64,000 bases of DNA from Streptomyces sp. MUM 203J (GCF_022414595.1 NZ_JADWYO010000033.1:1-64000); one strand, 5' to 3'; shown: positions 1 to 8,645, counted from the first letter of the stretch. The notes: generated by a model not told the origin, from the sequence alone. Numbers and translations: made by a program.

Positions 1-53
1 GCCGATGGTACTGCAGGGGGGACCCTGTGGGAGAGTAGGACGCCGCCGAACTA
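1..53 (+). rRNA. 5S ribosomal RNA, 3' end (partial)
   Basis: The first 53 bases match the 3' third of an actinobacterial 5S rRNA, including the terminal GAGAGTAGGACGCCGCCGAAC. The 5' part and the rest of the rRNA operon lie outside the window. A strong hairpin follows at once, as expected at the end of an rrn operon. Confidence 0.9.
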
Positions 54-60
54 ATTTTGA

Positions 61-100
61 GCCTCAGGCTCGGAAGGATTCCTTCCGGGCCTGAGGCATT
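61..100 (+). terminator. rRNA operon terminator
   Basis: Nearly perfect inverted repeat GCCTCAGGC-CGGAAGG / CCTTCC-GGCCTGAGGC with a very short loop, followed by ATTT. It lies just after the 5S rRNA end and is the obvious rrn terminator. Confidence 0.85.
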
Positions 101-126
101 TCTGCGTTGTGTGCCAGGGTGTTCCC

Positions 127-777
127 ATGAGTTATGACCTGGTCATCTTCGACAACGATGGCGTGCTCGTCGACAGCGAGCCCCTCTCGAACGCCATCCT
201 GGCCCAGTACCTGACCGAACTCGGGCACCCCACGTCGTACGAGGACTCCGTCCGGGACTACATGGGCGGGGCCGTGCACCGGATTCACGACACCATCCGT
301 GAGCGGACCGGGCAGCGGTTGCCGGAGGATTTCGATGTCACCTTCCACGCGCGCGTGTTCCACGCCTTCGAGCGGGAGCTGACGCCGGTCGCCGGTGTGT
401 TCGAGGTGCTGGAGAAGCTGGAGGCTGAACGTGTGCCGTACTGCGTCGCCTCGTCCGGCAGCCATGAGCGGATACGCATCGGGCACCGGACGACCGGGCT
501 GGACCGGTGGTTCGGCGTGGAGAAGGGGAACGTGTTCAGCGCACAGGACGTCGGGCGTGGCAAGCCTGCTCCGGACCTGTTCCTGCATGCCGCCGAACGG
601 ATGGGGGCCGCGCCGGAGCGGTGTGTGGTCGTGGAGGACAGCCCCCTCGGCGTACAGGCGGCACGGGCTGCCGGGATGGATGTGTACGCGTTCACGGCCA
701 TGACGGAACCCGGACGACTGCCGGGCGCTCAGGGGTACTTCGGCGCGATGGAACGCCTGCCCGGCCTTCTCGTGTGA
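127..777 (+). CDS. HAD-superfamily hydrolase, beta-phosphoglucomutase-like
   Basis: This 216-residue cytoplasmic protein has the subclass I HAD layout. Motif I is FDNDGVLVDSE near residues 7-17 and supplies the nucleophilic Asp. Motif II is SSG near residue 113. The Lys of motif III is in GRGKPAPDLF and the acidic motif IV is VVVEDSPLGV. It should hydrolyse or transfer a small-molecule phosphate, but the substrate cannot be read from sequence. ATG 127 is preferred to an in-frame GTG at 109, because the family core begins right after the ATG. It is the first gene after the rRNA terminator and is followed 43 bases later by the MFS gene. Confidence 0.85.
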   Translation: MSYDLVIFDNDGVLVDSEPLSNAILAQYLTELGHPTSYEDSVRDYMGGAVHRIHDTIRERTGQRLPEDFDVTFHARVFHAFERELTPVAGVFEVLEKLEAERVPYCVASSGSHERIRIGHRTTGLDRWFGVEKGNVFSAQDVGRGKPAPDLFLHAAERMGAAPERCVVVEDSPLGVQAARAAGMDVYAFTAMTEPGRLPGAQGYFGAMERLPGLLV

Positions 778-820
778 CAGGGCTGTCCCCTTCCCGTACC
801 CGCCCGTAGCCTTTCCGGCC

Positions 821-2029
821 ATGACGGATCCGCGGCTGCGGTACGGGCGGGGCGCGCTGGCGTTCGCCTTCTTCGTGCAGGGTGTGGCGTTCGCGTTGCT
901 CGTCACGCGGATTCCCGCGATCCAGGACCGCTACGGGGTGTCCGACGCCCTGCTGCCGGCGTTCCTCGCCGGTGTGCCCGTGCTGGCCGGGGTCGGCAGC
1001 GTCGCCACCGGGGCGCTCGTGCGGCGGGTCCCCGCCGGGACGGTGCTGCGGTGGTCGCAGCCTGTCGTACTGCTGGCCCTCGTGACGGTGGGGGTCGGAG
1101 GCGGGACCTGGCAACTGGGTTTGGCGCTCGGGGTGTTCGGGCTGGCGGCGGGAGCCCTGGACGCGTCCATGAACATGCTGGGCGTCAGCCTTCAGCGGGC
1201 GTACGGGCGGAGCATCATGCTGGGCTTCCACGCGGTGTACAGCCTCGGTGGGATCGTCGGGGCCTCGCTCGCGTGGGCCGGAGCTCACGGGGGTCTGCCG
1301 CTGGGGGCGCTGTACGGGCCGGTCGTGTCGGTGCTGCTGCCCGCGGCGCTCTGGGGCAGCCGGTGGTACGTGGAAGGGGAACGGGCCCGGGAGGGCGGGA
1401 GCGCGGGCGGCGGGCGGGGCGGGTTTCCGGGCCTGTGGGCACTGTGCCTGGTGATGGCGTGCGCGTACATCGGGGACTCGACCGTGTCCAACTGGAGCGC
1501 CAAGTACCTGCAGGACGTGCTGGGCGGTTCCGAGGCACTGGCGACCGTGCCCTACAACGCGTACATGGTGACCACACTGCTCGGGCGGGCCGTGGGAGAC
1601 CTGGCGGTGCGGCGGCTGGGGGCGGTGCTGGTCGTACGGGGCGGGGCGGTGCTGGCGGCGGGCGGGTTCGCGGTGGTGGCCGGGGCGCCGGGAGCGTGGG
1701 CCGGGCTGGCCGGGTTCACCGTGCTGGGGCTCGGGCTGAGCGTGCTCGTGCCGCAGACCTTCGCTGCGGCGGGGCGGCACGCCGTCGCACATCACGGGCC
1801 GGGGGCCAGCGACGCCGCCGTGGCGCGGCTGAACGTCTTCAACTATGTCGGGTTTCTTGTGGGGTCGCCGCTCGTGGGCGTGCTGGGAGAGGTGTGGAGT
1901 CCGCGCGGGGCGATGCTGGTGCCGCTGGTCCTGGTGCTGATGACCTTGCACCACGCCCGGTCATTCGGCGGGCCGGGTGCCCGATACGGTGGCCGGTATG
2001 AGCGGTCGCGCACTGTTGATGTGGGATGA
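821..2029 (+). CDS. MFS transporter
   Basis: A 402-residue polytopic membrane protein with about twelve hydrophobic helices. It begins with a short cytoplasmic tail (RLRYGRGALAFAFFVQG) and has a longer Gly/Arg-rich loop near residue 190, between the two six-helix halves. This is the usual major facilitator layout and length. Motifs resemble the fucose/arabinose-permease-like or drug-exporter branch, but substrate and direction are not evident. A TAGCCT box at about 808-813 could be its -10 element. Its 3' end overlaps the acuC start by 32 bases, implying translational coupling. Confidence 0.85.
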   Translation: MTDPRLRYGRGALAFAFFVQGVAFALLVTRIPAIQDRYGVSDALLPAFLAGVPVLAGVGSVATGALVRRVPAGTVLRWSQPVVLLALVTVGVGGGTWQLGLALGVFGLAAGALDASMNMLGVSLQRAYGRSIMLGFHAVYSLGGIVGASLAWAGAHGGLPLGALYGPVVSVLLPAALWGSRWYVEGERAREGGSAGGGRGGFPGLWALCLVMACAYIGDSTVSNWSAKYLQDVLGGSEALATVPYNAYMVTTLLGRAVGDLAVRRLGAVLVVRGGAVLAAGGFAVVAGAPGAWAGLAGFTVLGLGLSVLVPQTFAAAGRHAVAHHGPGASDAAVARLNVFNYVGFLVGSPLVGVLGEVWSPRGAMLVPLVLVLMTLHHARSFGGPGARYGGRYERSRTVDVG

Positions 2030-3176
2030 CGCAGTCACCGGCTACGACTTCGGGCCGAGCCACCCGATGAACCCGGTACGGCTGGCGCTGACCAGGGGAC
2101 TGGTCCGGGCCCTGGAGGTGGACCGGGCCGTCGATGTCGTGTCGGCGAACCCCGCCGGGGACTCCACGCTGAGGCTCGTGCACCGGCAGGACTACCTGGA
2201 CGCGGTGCGGGCCGCGTCCGCGCATCCCATGGCGGCGGACCCGGCGTACGGGCTGGGGACGCCCGACGATCCGGCGTTCCCCGGAATGCACGAGGTGTCG
2301 GCGCTGATCGCCGGGTTGTCCGTGGCCGGGGCCGAGGCGGTGTGGCGGGGCGAGGCGCCACGGGCGGTGAACTTCGCGGGCGGGCTGCATCACGCCATGC
2401 CGGGAGCCGCCGCCGGGTTCTGCGTCTACAACGACGCCTCCCTCGCGATCGCCCGGCTTCTGGAACTGGGCGCCGAGCGGGTCGCGTACCTGGATGTGGA
2501 CGTGCACCACGGGGACGGTGTGCAGGCGGCGTTCTGGGACGACCCCCGGGTGCTGACCGTCTCGCTGCACGAGCATCCGCGCACCCTGTTCCCGGGCACC
2601 GGGTGGCCCGAGGAGACCGGGGGTCCGGGTGCGTCGGCGGGCAGTGCGGTGAACGTGGCGCTTCCGGCCGGTACCGGGGACGCGGGCTGGCTGCGCGCCT
2701 TCCACGCCGTCGTACCGGAGCTGCTGGCGGACTTCCGGCCGCAGGTGCTGGTGACCCAGCACGGGGCGGACACGCACTTCGAGGATCCGCTGGCACATCT
2801 GGCGGTGTCGCTGGACGCCCAGCGGGCGGTCCAGATGGCGTGCCGGGGACTGGCGGACGAGCACGTCGAGGGCGGCCGGTGGGTGGCGCTGGGCGGGGGC
2901 GGATACGCGATCGTGGACGTCGTTCCGCGGTCGTGGACGCATCTGGTGGCGATCGTGGGCGGTGCGGACGTGGCGCCTGAGACGGTTGTGCCGACGGAGT
3001 GGCGGGACGAGGTGTACGCGCGGACGCGGATGCCGGCACCTCGGCGGATGACGGACGGACGCTGGCCGGTGACCTGGCGGTCGTGGGAGGCCGGATACGA
3101 CCCGGGAGACCGGCTGGACCAGGCGGTGCTGGCGACCCGGCGGGCGGTTTTTCCGCTGCGGGGCCTGCTGGCGTAG
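1998..3176 (+). CDS. acuC: Acetoin utilization protein AcuC-like deacetylase
   Basis: A 392-residue arginase-fold deacetylase of the class I histone deacetylase family. The metal/active-site signatures are visible: FAGGLHHAMPG, FCVYNDASLAI, YLDVDVHHGDGVQ, and a late GGGGY. In Bacillus AcuC deacetylates acetyl-CoA synthetase, and that role is inferred here. ATG 1998 fits the conserved N terminus SGRALLMWDD. An upstream GTG (1977) would only add residues overlapping the MFS gene. It overlaps the preceding transporter and is followed by a phosphatase-like gene. Confidence 0.85.
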   Translation: MSGRALLMWDDAVTGYDFGPSHPMNPVRLALTRGLVRALEVDRAVDVVSANPAGDSTLRLVHRQDYLDAVRAASAHPMAADPAYGLGTPDDPAFPGMHEVSALIAGLSVAGAEAVWRGEAPRAVNFAGGLHHAMPGAAAGFCVYNDASLAIARLLELGAERVAYLDVDVHHGDGVQAAFWDDPRVLTVSLHEHPRTLFPGTGWPEETGGPGASAGSAVNVALPAGTGDAGWLRAFHAVVPELLADFRPQVLVTQHGADTHFEDPLAHLAVSLDAQRAVQMACRGLADEHVEGGRWVALGGGGYAIVDVVPRSWTHLVAIVGGADVAPETVVPTEWRDEVYARTRMPAPRRMTDGRWPVTWRSWEAGYDPGDRLDQAVLATRRAVFPLRGLLA

Positions 3177-3325
3177 GGCGGTGTGACCGACCCGTCCTTC
3201 CCGGGGCTGCGGATCCACGCCTCCGCCGTGTGGGCAGCTCCGCCCCCGGCCCCTCGCTACGCCGACTGTGCGAATCCGGCGCCCTCGTGGCGTGTCGGGC
3301 TCGGGCCGTGCGGCAGCATCGCGGC

Positions 3326-4165
3326 ATGCGGAGTTCGGGAGGGACAGGGGCGCTCACCGCGCAGGCGTTACGGGCCCATCTGCTGGCCGCGCGGCTGGCC
3401 GGGCCGGTGGCGACGTCCCGCGAGAGGAATCTGACCAGTTATCGGCTCTTCGCGGCCGGTGACCCGCGCGTGACGCTGGGCGTCGAGCCGGACCGGCGAT
3501 GGGGCGAGTGGGAGCTGCTGCAGCTGATGGCCGAGCGCTGCGGGGTGATCGAGGACCCGGGGTACCGCTCGGGGGGCGATGTGATCGACCCGGAGCGGAC
3601 CGTGCGGGCGCTCGACGCGTTCGCCGCGCGGCTCGGGGCAGCGGCGGCACGTGGGGCTCCCGTGCTGTTCGGGACCGGTCATCCGCACCGCCTGCTGGGC
3701 TTCTACGCCACATTGGCCGATGCCATGTCGGCGGCGGGATGTGCCGTCCTCACCCCGGCGCAGGGGAGATGTGTCGACATAACGACCCGGTTTGGTCTAC
3801 GCACGTACAACCTCACGTACGTACGAGGTGTCGCGCTCATGCGGAAACCGCAGGTCGAAGGCGCCGGTTGTGAGCCGGGCGCGCACACCCATTCACCACT
3901 CCCCGTCAGGGTCGCCCTGGGGGCGGCGGCGGAGGGTGGCGGGCCCGTCCCTGAACTGGTGGTGGGAGACCACGGCTGGGTCTGCGGGGCAGGTCAGCTG
4001 GGCATTGAGGCCATCGGGCCGGCCGACACGGACGACCCGGCGCTGTTCGTCGGAGAGGCCGAGGGGCGGGTGTCGGTGGCCGTGCCGCTCGATGACGGCG
4101 TGCGGTCCGATTACTACCGGCCGCTTACTCGCTATGTACTCAATCGGGCGTGTCTGTCACAGTAG
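3326..4165 (+). CDS. Conserved actinobacterial phosphatase-like protein
   Basis: A 279-residue soluble protein of a family usually annotated as phosphatase in Streptomyces. Visible landmarks are an N-terminal helical part (LTAQALRAHLLAARLAG), a central GTGHPHRLLGFY segment near residue 120 that could be a phosphate/nucleotide loop, and a C-terminal LVVGDHGWVCGAGQLG segment. I know of no biochemical proof of the activity. The ATG at 3326 is chosen because the reading frame upstream lacks protein-like composition and overlaps acuC. It sits just upstream of the BldC-like gene. Confidence 0.75.
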   Translation: MRSSGGTGALTAQALRAHLLAARLAGPVATSRERNLTSYRLFAAGDPRVTLGVEPDRRWGEWELLQLMAERCGVIEDPGYRSGGDVIDPERTVRALDAFAARLGAAAARGAPVLFGTGHPHRLLGFYATLADAMSAAGCAVLTPAQGRCVDITTRFGLRTYNLTYVRGVALMRKPQVEGAGCEPGAHTHSPLPVRVALGAAAEGGGPVPELVVGDHGWVCGAGQLGIEAIGPADTDDPALFVGEAEGRVSVAVPLDDGVRSDYYRPLTRYVLNRACLSQ

Positions 4166-4292
4166 GCGGCGGATCGCAGCACCTCTTCCCCACCCGTATC
4201 AACCGCCCCTAACCTGGGCAGTGAGCGCACAGCGACGAAGAGTCACCGGAGGGGAAGCCGGTGGCGTCATGTGCGGAAGGTACAGGTGGGTC

Positions 4293-4505
4293 ATGGTTGC
4301 TGCTGGCGAGACACCTCTCAACGAGGTCAAGTTCCTGACCGTGGCGGAAGTCGCCTCGGTGATGCGCGTATCGAAGATGACCGTGTACCGGCTGGTGCAC
4401 AGCGGTCATCTGCCGGCGATCCGGGTGGGGAGGTCCTTCCGGGTGCCGGAGAAGGCGGTTCACGCGTACCTCCGCGAGTCCTTCGTGGGGGTGGAGACCG
4501 CCTAG
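4293..4505 (+). CDS. bdtA: BldC-like helix-turn-helix DNA-binding protein (excisionase family)
   Basis: A 70-residue protein made almost entirely of one MerR/excisionase-type winged helix: FLTVAEVASVMRVSKMTVYR, then HSGHLPAIRVGRSFRVPEKAV. This resembles BldC and matches the position and sequence I recall for S. coelicolor BdtA (SCO3328); the symbol is from memory. ATG 4293 has AGGTGGG five bases upstream. An in-frame ATG at 4269 has a poorer site. Such small proteins bind direct repeats and act as developmental regulators or recombination directionality factors. No recombinase is adjacent, so regulation is more likely. Confidence 0.8.
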   Translation: MVAAGETPLNEVKFLTVAEVASVMRVSKMTVYRLVHSGHLPAIRVGRSFRVPEKAVHAYLRESFVGVETA

Positions 4506-4528
4506 TCAGGGAGCCCTCGGCACCTCGA

Positions 4529-4558
4529 TTACAGGCGCAGCGCTCAGGCGGGTAGGCT
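4529..4558 (+). promoter_or_regulatory. Putative promoter of the bS22-type gene
   Basis: TTACAG (4529-4534), an 18-base spacer and TAGGCT (4553-4558) resemble a vegetative Streptomyces promoter, about 70 bases before the GTG of the 32-residue protein. Assigned by eye only. Confidence 0.4.
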
Positions 4559-4625
4559 AGGCCGACGTAGGTCGTGTGGGCCCAGACGCCCCGCACCGAG
4601 AGATGAGAAGTGAGCGAGGGTAGTC

Positions 4626-4724
4626 GTGGGCTCTGTTATCAAGAAGCGGCGCAAGCGGATGGCCAAGAAGAAGCACCGCAAGCTTCTGAAGCGCACCCGC
4701 GTTCAGCGTCGCAACAAGAAGTAA
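4626..4724 (+). CDS. 30S ribosomal protein bS22-type (AURKAIP1/COX24 domain), 32 aa
   Basis: A tiny, extremely basic protein read from GTG 4626: it begins MGSVIKKRRKRMAKKK and ends RVQRRNKK (32 residues, over half Lys/Arg). It matches the AURKAIP1/COX24 domain and the mycobacterial ribosomal protein bS22, which binds near the decoding/anti-Shine-Dalgarno end of 16S rRNA. GAGGG lies eight bases before the start. It has its own candidate promoter upstream and a perfect hairpin downstream, so it is probably a single-gene transcript. It is easily missed because of its length. Confidence 0.88.
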   Translation: MGSVIKKRRKRMAKKKHRKLLKRTRVQRRNKK

Positions 4725-4746
4725 GCGGCGGCTGTACGTACGCCGA

Positions 4747-4792
4747 CCGCGGCCCTTCCATCAGATTTCTGGTGGGAGGGCCGCGGTGTTTT
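4747..4792 (+). terminator. Terminator after the bS22-type gene
   Basis: An 18-bp inverted repeat (CCGCGGCCCTTCCATCAG / CTGGTGGGAGGGCCGCGG) with a 4-base loop, followed by TGTTTT. It lies 22 bases after the stop codon. Confidence 0.85.
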
Positions 4793-4946
4793 CCGGCCGC
4801 TTCCCGGCGGTCCGAGCGCTCCCGCGCGCGAGGCACGTCACCGGACCGCAACACCGAGCCGCTACCGTGGCACCCGGGTTTGTCCGGCTGGGGGTCCGGG
4901 GGTCAGCCTCCGGGAAAACGCAGTCGTCTGAGGGAAGGCGCTGATC

Positions 4947-6053
4947 TTGGGGAAGGTCGTGCTCGTCACCGGGGTGGCCCGGCCGCTCGTCGGACGTTTC
5001 GTCCGGCGGGCCGTGCGAGACCCGGAGGTGGACCGGGTCGTCGCCGTGGACGCGGTGGAACCAGGGCATTCGCTCGGCGGCGCGGTGTTCGTACGCGCCG
5101 ACATCCGGCAGCCGGCCGTCGGACGCGTGCTCGCGGAGTACGGCGTCGACACGGTCGTCCACATGGACGTGACCGCGCGCTCGCTGAGCGGCGGCCGGGC
5201 GGCGGTCAAGGAGACCAACGTCATCGGCACCATGCAGCTCCTCGGCGCCTGCCAGAAGTGCCCCACGGTCAGCAGAGTCGTCGTCAAGTCCAGCACCAGC
5301 GTGTACGGCTCCGCGCCGCGTGACCCGGCCGTGTTCACCGAGACGACCCCGCCCAAGTCGCTGTCCGGTGGCGGCTTCGCGAAGGACGTCAGCGAGGTGG
5401 AGGGCTATGTCCGGGCCTTCGCCAGGCGCCGCCCCGACGTGGCGGTGTGCGTGCTGAGGTTCGCCAACATCCTGGGCCCCGGAGCCGATTCACCGCTCGC
5501 CGAGTACTTCTCGCTGCCGGTGCTGCCGACGGTCCTCGGGCATGATCCGAGGCTGCAGTTCATCCACGAGGACGACGTCCTGGACGTGCTGCGGATCGCC
5601 TCGTCGGAACCGCGGCGGTCCACCCTCAACAGCGGCACGTTCAATGTGGCGGGCGACGGGGTGCTGACACTGTCGCAGTGCGCGCGGCGGCTGGGCAGGC
5701 CGACACTGCCGGTACTGATGCCGGCGGTGACCTGGGTCGGCGCGGCGCTCCGCACGGCCGGGCTGAGCGACTTCTCGCCGGAGCAGATCCGGCTCCTCAC
5801 CCACGGCCGGGTCGTCGGCACGGAACAGATGACCGAGACGCTCGGTTTCCTGCCCCGCCACACGACGGCGGGGGCGCTCGCGGACTTCGCCCGGCACCGG
5901 GGGCCGGGCCTGCTGCCGCCGCGCGCCCTGGCGGCGACGGTGGACGGGCTCGCGGCGCGGCTGGGCGAAGGGGTGGCGGCCGGTCTGGCACGGGCCGAAC
6001 GGGACCGGATGGTACGGGCGCGGAAGCGCGGGACGGCGAGGAGGGCGGGCTGA
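4947..6053 (+). CDS. NAD-dependent epimerase/dehydratase (extended SDR)
   Basis: A 368-residue Rossmann protein. The N terminus GKVVLVTGVARPL is a degenerate nucleotide-binding loop. VVHMDVTARS, SSTSVYGSAP (with the Tyr) and FAKDVSEVE (Lys) follow the SDR catalytic order, and LRFANILGPGADSPL is the usual substrate-domain landmark. Sugar-nucleotide epimerase or reductase activity is inferred; substrate unknown. The TTG at 4947 is preceded by GGGAAGG, and no better start is in frame. The next gene, an acyltransferase, begins two bases after its stop, so the two are co-transcribed and may act together on envelope lipid or glycolipid. Confidence 0.8.
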   Translation: MGKVVLVTGVARPLVGRFVRRAVRDPEVDRVVAVDAVEPGHSLGGAVFVRADIRQPAVGRVLAEYGVDTVVHMDVTARSLSGGRAAVKETNVIGTMQLLGACQKCPTVSRVVVKSSTSVYGSAPRDPAVFTETTPPKSLSGGGFAKDVSEVEGYVRAFARRRPDVAVCVLRFANILGPGADSPLAEYFSLPVLPTVLGHDPRLQFIHEDDVLDVLRIASSEPRRSTLNSGTFNVAGDGVLTLSQCARRLGRPTLPVLMPAVTWVGAALRTAGLSDFSPEQIRLLTHGRVVGTEQMTETLGFLPRHTTAGALADFARHRGPGLLPPRALAATVDGLAARLGEGVAAGLARAERDRMVRARKRGTARRAG

Positions 6054-6055
6054 AG

Positions 6056-7069
6056 ATGGCGGACGCCAAGGTGATTCCCTTCGACGACGACCGGCCGCGC
6101 GGCGGGGCCGCCCCGCCGCGACCGGGCCGCAGACGGGCGCCCGCGCCCCCGGCCGGCGACGGGCCGCGGCGGCTGGCACCGGTGCCCGAGGATGCCCCCG
6201 GGGAGGACGACGACGGGACCGGGAAGGGCGGCGGCTGGGAGCGGCGGCTGGCCGGCGGTCTGGCGTTCCTGCGGCGGCGGATCACCGGCGAGTACGAGGT
6301 CGACGACTTCGGGTACGACGAGGAGCTGACCGACCAGGTCCTGATGTCGCTGCTGCGGCCCCTGTACGAGAAGTACTTCCGGGTGGAGGTGCGGGGGATC
6401 GAGAACATCCCGTCCGAGGGCGGCGCCCTGGTGGTGGCGAACCACTCGGGCACGCTGCCGCTGGACGGGCTGATGATGCAGGTCGCCGTGCACGACCACC
6501 ATCCGGCGGAGCGTCATCTGCGGCTGCTCGCGGCGGACCTGGTGTTCGTACTGCCCGTCGTCAGCGAGCTGGCCCGGAAGGCGGGGCACACCCTGGCGTG
6601 TACGGAGGACGCGGAGCGGCTGCTGCGCGGGGGCGAGGTCGTCGGAGTGATGCCGGAGGGCTTCAAGGGGATCGGGAAGCCGTTCAGTGAGCGGTACAAG
6701 CTCCAGCGTTTCGGACGTGGCGGGTTCGTGTCGACGGCGCTGCGGGCGGGGGCGCCGATCGTGCCGTGCTCGATCGTGGGCGCTGAGGAGATCTACCCGA
6801 TGGTCGGCAACGCGAGGACGCTGGCACGGGTTCTGGGCTTTCCGTACTTCCCACTGACGCCGACGTTCCCGTGGCTGGGGCCGTTGGGGGCGCTCCCGTT
6901 GCCGACGAAGTGGACGATCCAGTTCGGGGAGCCGATCCCGACGGACGGGTATGCGGCGGAGGCGGCGGAGGACCCGATGCTGATGTTCAACCTGACGGAC
7001 CAGGTCAGAGAGGAGATCCAGCACACGCTGTACAAGCTGCTGGTGCAACGGCGTTCGGTGTTCTTCTGA
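6056..7069 (+). CDS. 1-acyl-glycerol-3-phosphate acyltransferase-like (PlsC family)
   Basis: A 337-residue protein. The first 80 residues are Pro/Arg/Asp-rich and probably disordered. The acyltransferase domain follows, with VVANHSGTLPLDG in place of the canonical NHxxxxD block, a VMPEGFKG motif III, and GAPIVPCSIVGAEE as motif IV. The extended spacing between the His and Asp is shared by the actinobacterial branch, which is often annotated as lysophospholipid acyltransferase. It should act at the inner face of the membrane. It is coupled to the epimerase gene with a two-base gap. Confidence 0.8.
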   Translation: MADAKVIPFDDDRPRGGAAPPRPGRRRAPAPPAGDGPRRLAPVPEDAPGEDDDGTGKGGGWERRLAGGLAFLRRRITGEYEVDDFGYDEELTDQVLMSLLRPLYEKYFRVEVRGIENIPSEGGALVVANHSGTLPLDGLMMQVAVHDHHPAERHLRLLAADLVFVLPVVSELARKAGHTLACTEDAERLLRGGEVVGVMPEGFKGIGKPFSERYKLQRFGRGGFVSTALRAGAPIVPCSIVGAEEIYPMVGNARTLARVLGFPYFPLTPTFPWLGPLGALPLPTKWTIQFGEPIPTDGYAAEAAEDPMLMFNLTDQVREEIQHTLYKLLVQRRSVFF

Positions 7070-7208
7070 CGGTGCGCCGAGGCCGGCCCCGGCCTCAGCG
7101 CCGCAGCGTGTGGAGCGGGGGCGAGGGGGCAGACAGAAGGAGGCCGGACCGCCGACGCGACGACGGTCGGTGCTCTTCCAGGCTCATCCTCGGATGGTCT
7201 ACGACCAC

Positions 7209-7238
7209 GGGCGCCGCCCCCAGGTGGGTGCGGCGCCC
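7209..7238 (-). terminator. Terminator of rsbN
   Basis: Inverted repeat GGGCGCCGC / GCGGCGCCC with a 12-base loop, 13 bases beyond the rsbN stop. It lies between convergent genes and may stop both. Confidence 0.65.
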
Positions 7239-7250
7239 GTACCAGGGCCC

Positions 7251-8486
7251 CTAGTTCGCGTCGTCCTCGTCCACGCTCAGACCCGGGAGGAGGCCTGGGA
7301 GGAGCGGGGGGAGAGTGACGTCGGGGGCCGGGGGGAGCGGGGCGTCGGAGGCGCCGTCCTGAGGGGCCGACGGGGAGGTCGTCGGCGCGTCGCCCTGGTC
7401 CAGCAGGCCGCCCGTGCTGCCGCCGAGCAGACCGCCGCCCTCGTCCGTTGCGCCGCCGGTGCCGCTGGGCTCGGCGGAGCTGCCGGGCCGGTCGGCGCTG
7501 CCGGAAGGTGTGGACTGGGACGGGGAGCCGGGCGCCGTGCCGGACGGGGACGAGCCGTCGGGCCCGCCGCTGCCGCCGGGGGCCGCCTCGGTCGGAGCGC
7601 CGCCGCGGCCGGTCCCGTCCTGGGTGCCGGGCAGCCGCGCCTGGAGCGGGCCGACCTCCTGGTCTATGGCGATGAAGACCGAGGTCACCTGCTCGCCCAC
7701 GTCGTTCAGCTGGGGCGGCAGCTTGTCGCGCAGCCCGTCCCAGGCACCCCGGTGACTCCGGGCGAAGGAGTCGAGCGTGGCCATCGGGGCGATCGTGCCG
7801 TCCCGCTCGTACGCCCTGCGCAGCAGCCGGTGGCCCTCGGAGACATCGTGCTGCATGCCGCTCAGGGTGCGGCGGATCTCGCCCAGGGACTCGTGGTCCA
7901 GATCGCCCGTGCGTCCGCGCTCCATCAGGCGGCGGGCCTCGCTGAGCCGGGTCGAGGCGTGGTCCAGGTAGATCTCGCCGCGGTCGGCGTCTTCGTCCGC
8001 CATCCCGAGTGTGAGGTCTTCCATGCCGCGCTTCAGCCCGTACAGCGAGTCACCGGGGAGGGCGTCGGAACTGGCAGCGGCCACCCCGCTGAACGCGCCC
8101 GCGGCCACGCCCACGGTGAGCCCTCCGGCGGCCAGTCCCTTGGACCAGCGGCTGCGGGGCCGCAACCTCCGGAGCGCGGAGGCGCGGTGGGCACCCCGGG
8201 CGCCCGCCGTCCGCTGCTCCGGCACCGTAGGGTCCGCGGACGCACCGCCCGCGGCCGTGCCCTCCTGGACCATGGCCTCCATGGCGGCGACGAGCTGCGC
8301 TCGCTGCACCACCCGCACTTCGGGGTCCAACTTCGGCTTCGGCAGTGTGCCGAGGCCGTTCGCCAGGGCCAACAGCCGACCCTGCTCGGTGGGTTCGGCC
8401 GACGCCTCCGGCTGCTGGGCCGCCTGATCTTCCAGGGCCTGGGCGAAGGCGTTCGCCCGCCGGTGCGCCGATACGTTCGCGATCAC
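7251..8486 (-). CDS. rsbN: Anti-sigma factor RsbN (DUF5667 membrane protein)
   Basis: A 411-residue single-pass membrane protein. The cytoplasmic N-terminal segment (about 1-125, IANVSAHRRANAFAQALE) should bind the sigma factor. One hydrophobic helix follows around GLAAGGLTVGVAAGAFSGVA, then an extracytoplasmic DUF5667 region starting SSDALPGDSLYGLKRG, then a long Pro/Ser/Gly-rich tail. This is the architecture of RsbN, the known cognate anti-sigma factor of BldN, and it lies directly downstream of bldN as in other streptomycetes. GTG 8486 is preferred over GTG 8495 because GGAGG touches the latter but sits eight bases from the former. A separate BldN-type promoter lies in the gap, which would give negative feedback. 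Confidence 0.9.
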   Translation of the reverse strand: MIANVSAHRRANAFAQALEDQAAQQPEASAEPTEQGRLLALANGLGTLPKPKLDPEVRVVQRAQLVAAMEAMVQEGTAAGGASADPTVPEQRTAGARGAHRASALRRLRPRSRWSKGLAAGGLTVGVAAGAFSGVAAASSDALPGDSLYGLKRGMEDLTLGMADEDADRGEIYLDHASTRLSEARRLMERGRTGDLDHESLGEIRRTLSGMQHDVSEGHRLLRRAYERDGTIAPMATLDSFARSHRGAWDGLRDKLPPQLNDVGEQVTSVFIAIDQEVGPLQARLPGTQDGTGRGGAPTEAAPGGSGGPDGSSPSGTAPGSPSQSTPSGSADRPGSSAEPSGTGGATDEGGGLLGGSTGGLLDQGDAPTTSPSAPQDGASDAPLPPAPDVTLPPLLPGLLPGLSVDEDDAN

Positions 8487-8616
8487 TGGCGGCACCTCCT
8501 CTCGTCATGACGGTCGACTCCCCAGGGGGTCCGGAAGGTTGCATACCGTGAACGCCGCCACACGACAGGGCGAGTGGCTGCGGCCATGGCGTGACCACAG
8601 GGAGCCTGCATCCCGC

Positions 8617-8645
8617 ACAACGAGAGTCGCGGCACTTGGGTTACG
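8617..8645 (-). promoter_or_regulatory. Putative sigma-BldN promoter of rsbN
   Basis: Read on the minus strand: CGTAAC (8645-8640), a 17-base spacer and CGTTGT (8622-8617). This is within one base of the published BldN consensus as I recall it (CGTAAC, 16-17 bases, CGTTGA). It lies about 130 bases upstream of the rsbN start. BldN control of rsbN is established in other Streptomyces. Confidence 0.7.

Noticed and set aside
7400..7650. Repetitive G/C-rich stretch as a CRISPR or tandem repeat array
   Set aside because: It encodes the Pro/Ser/Gly-rich tail of RsbN and has no regular repeat-spacer structure.
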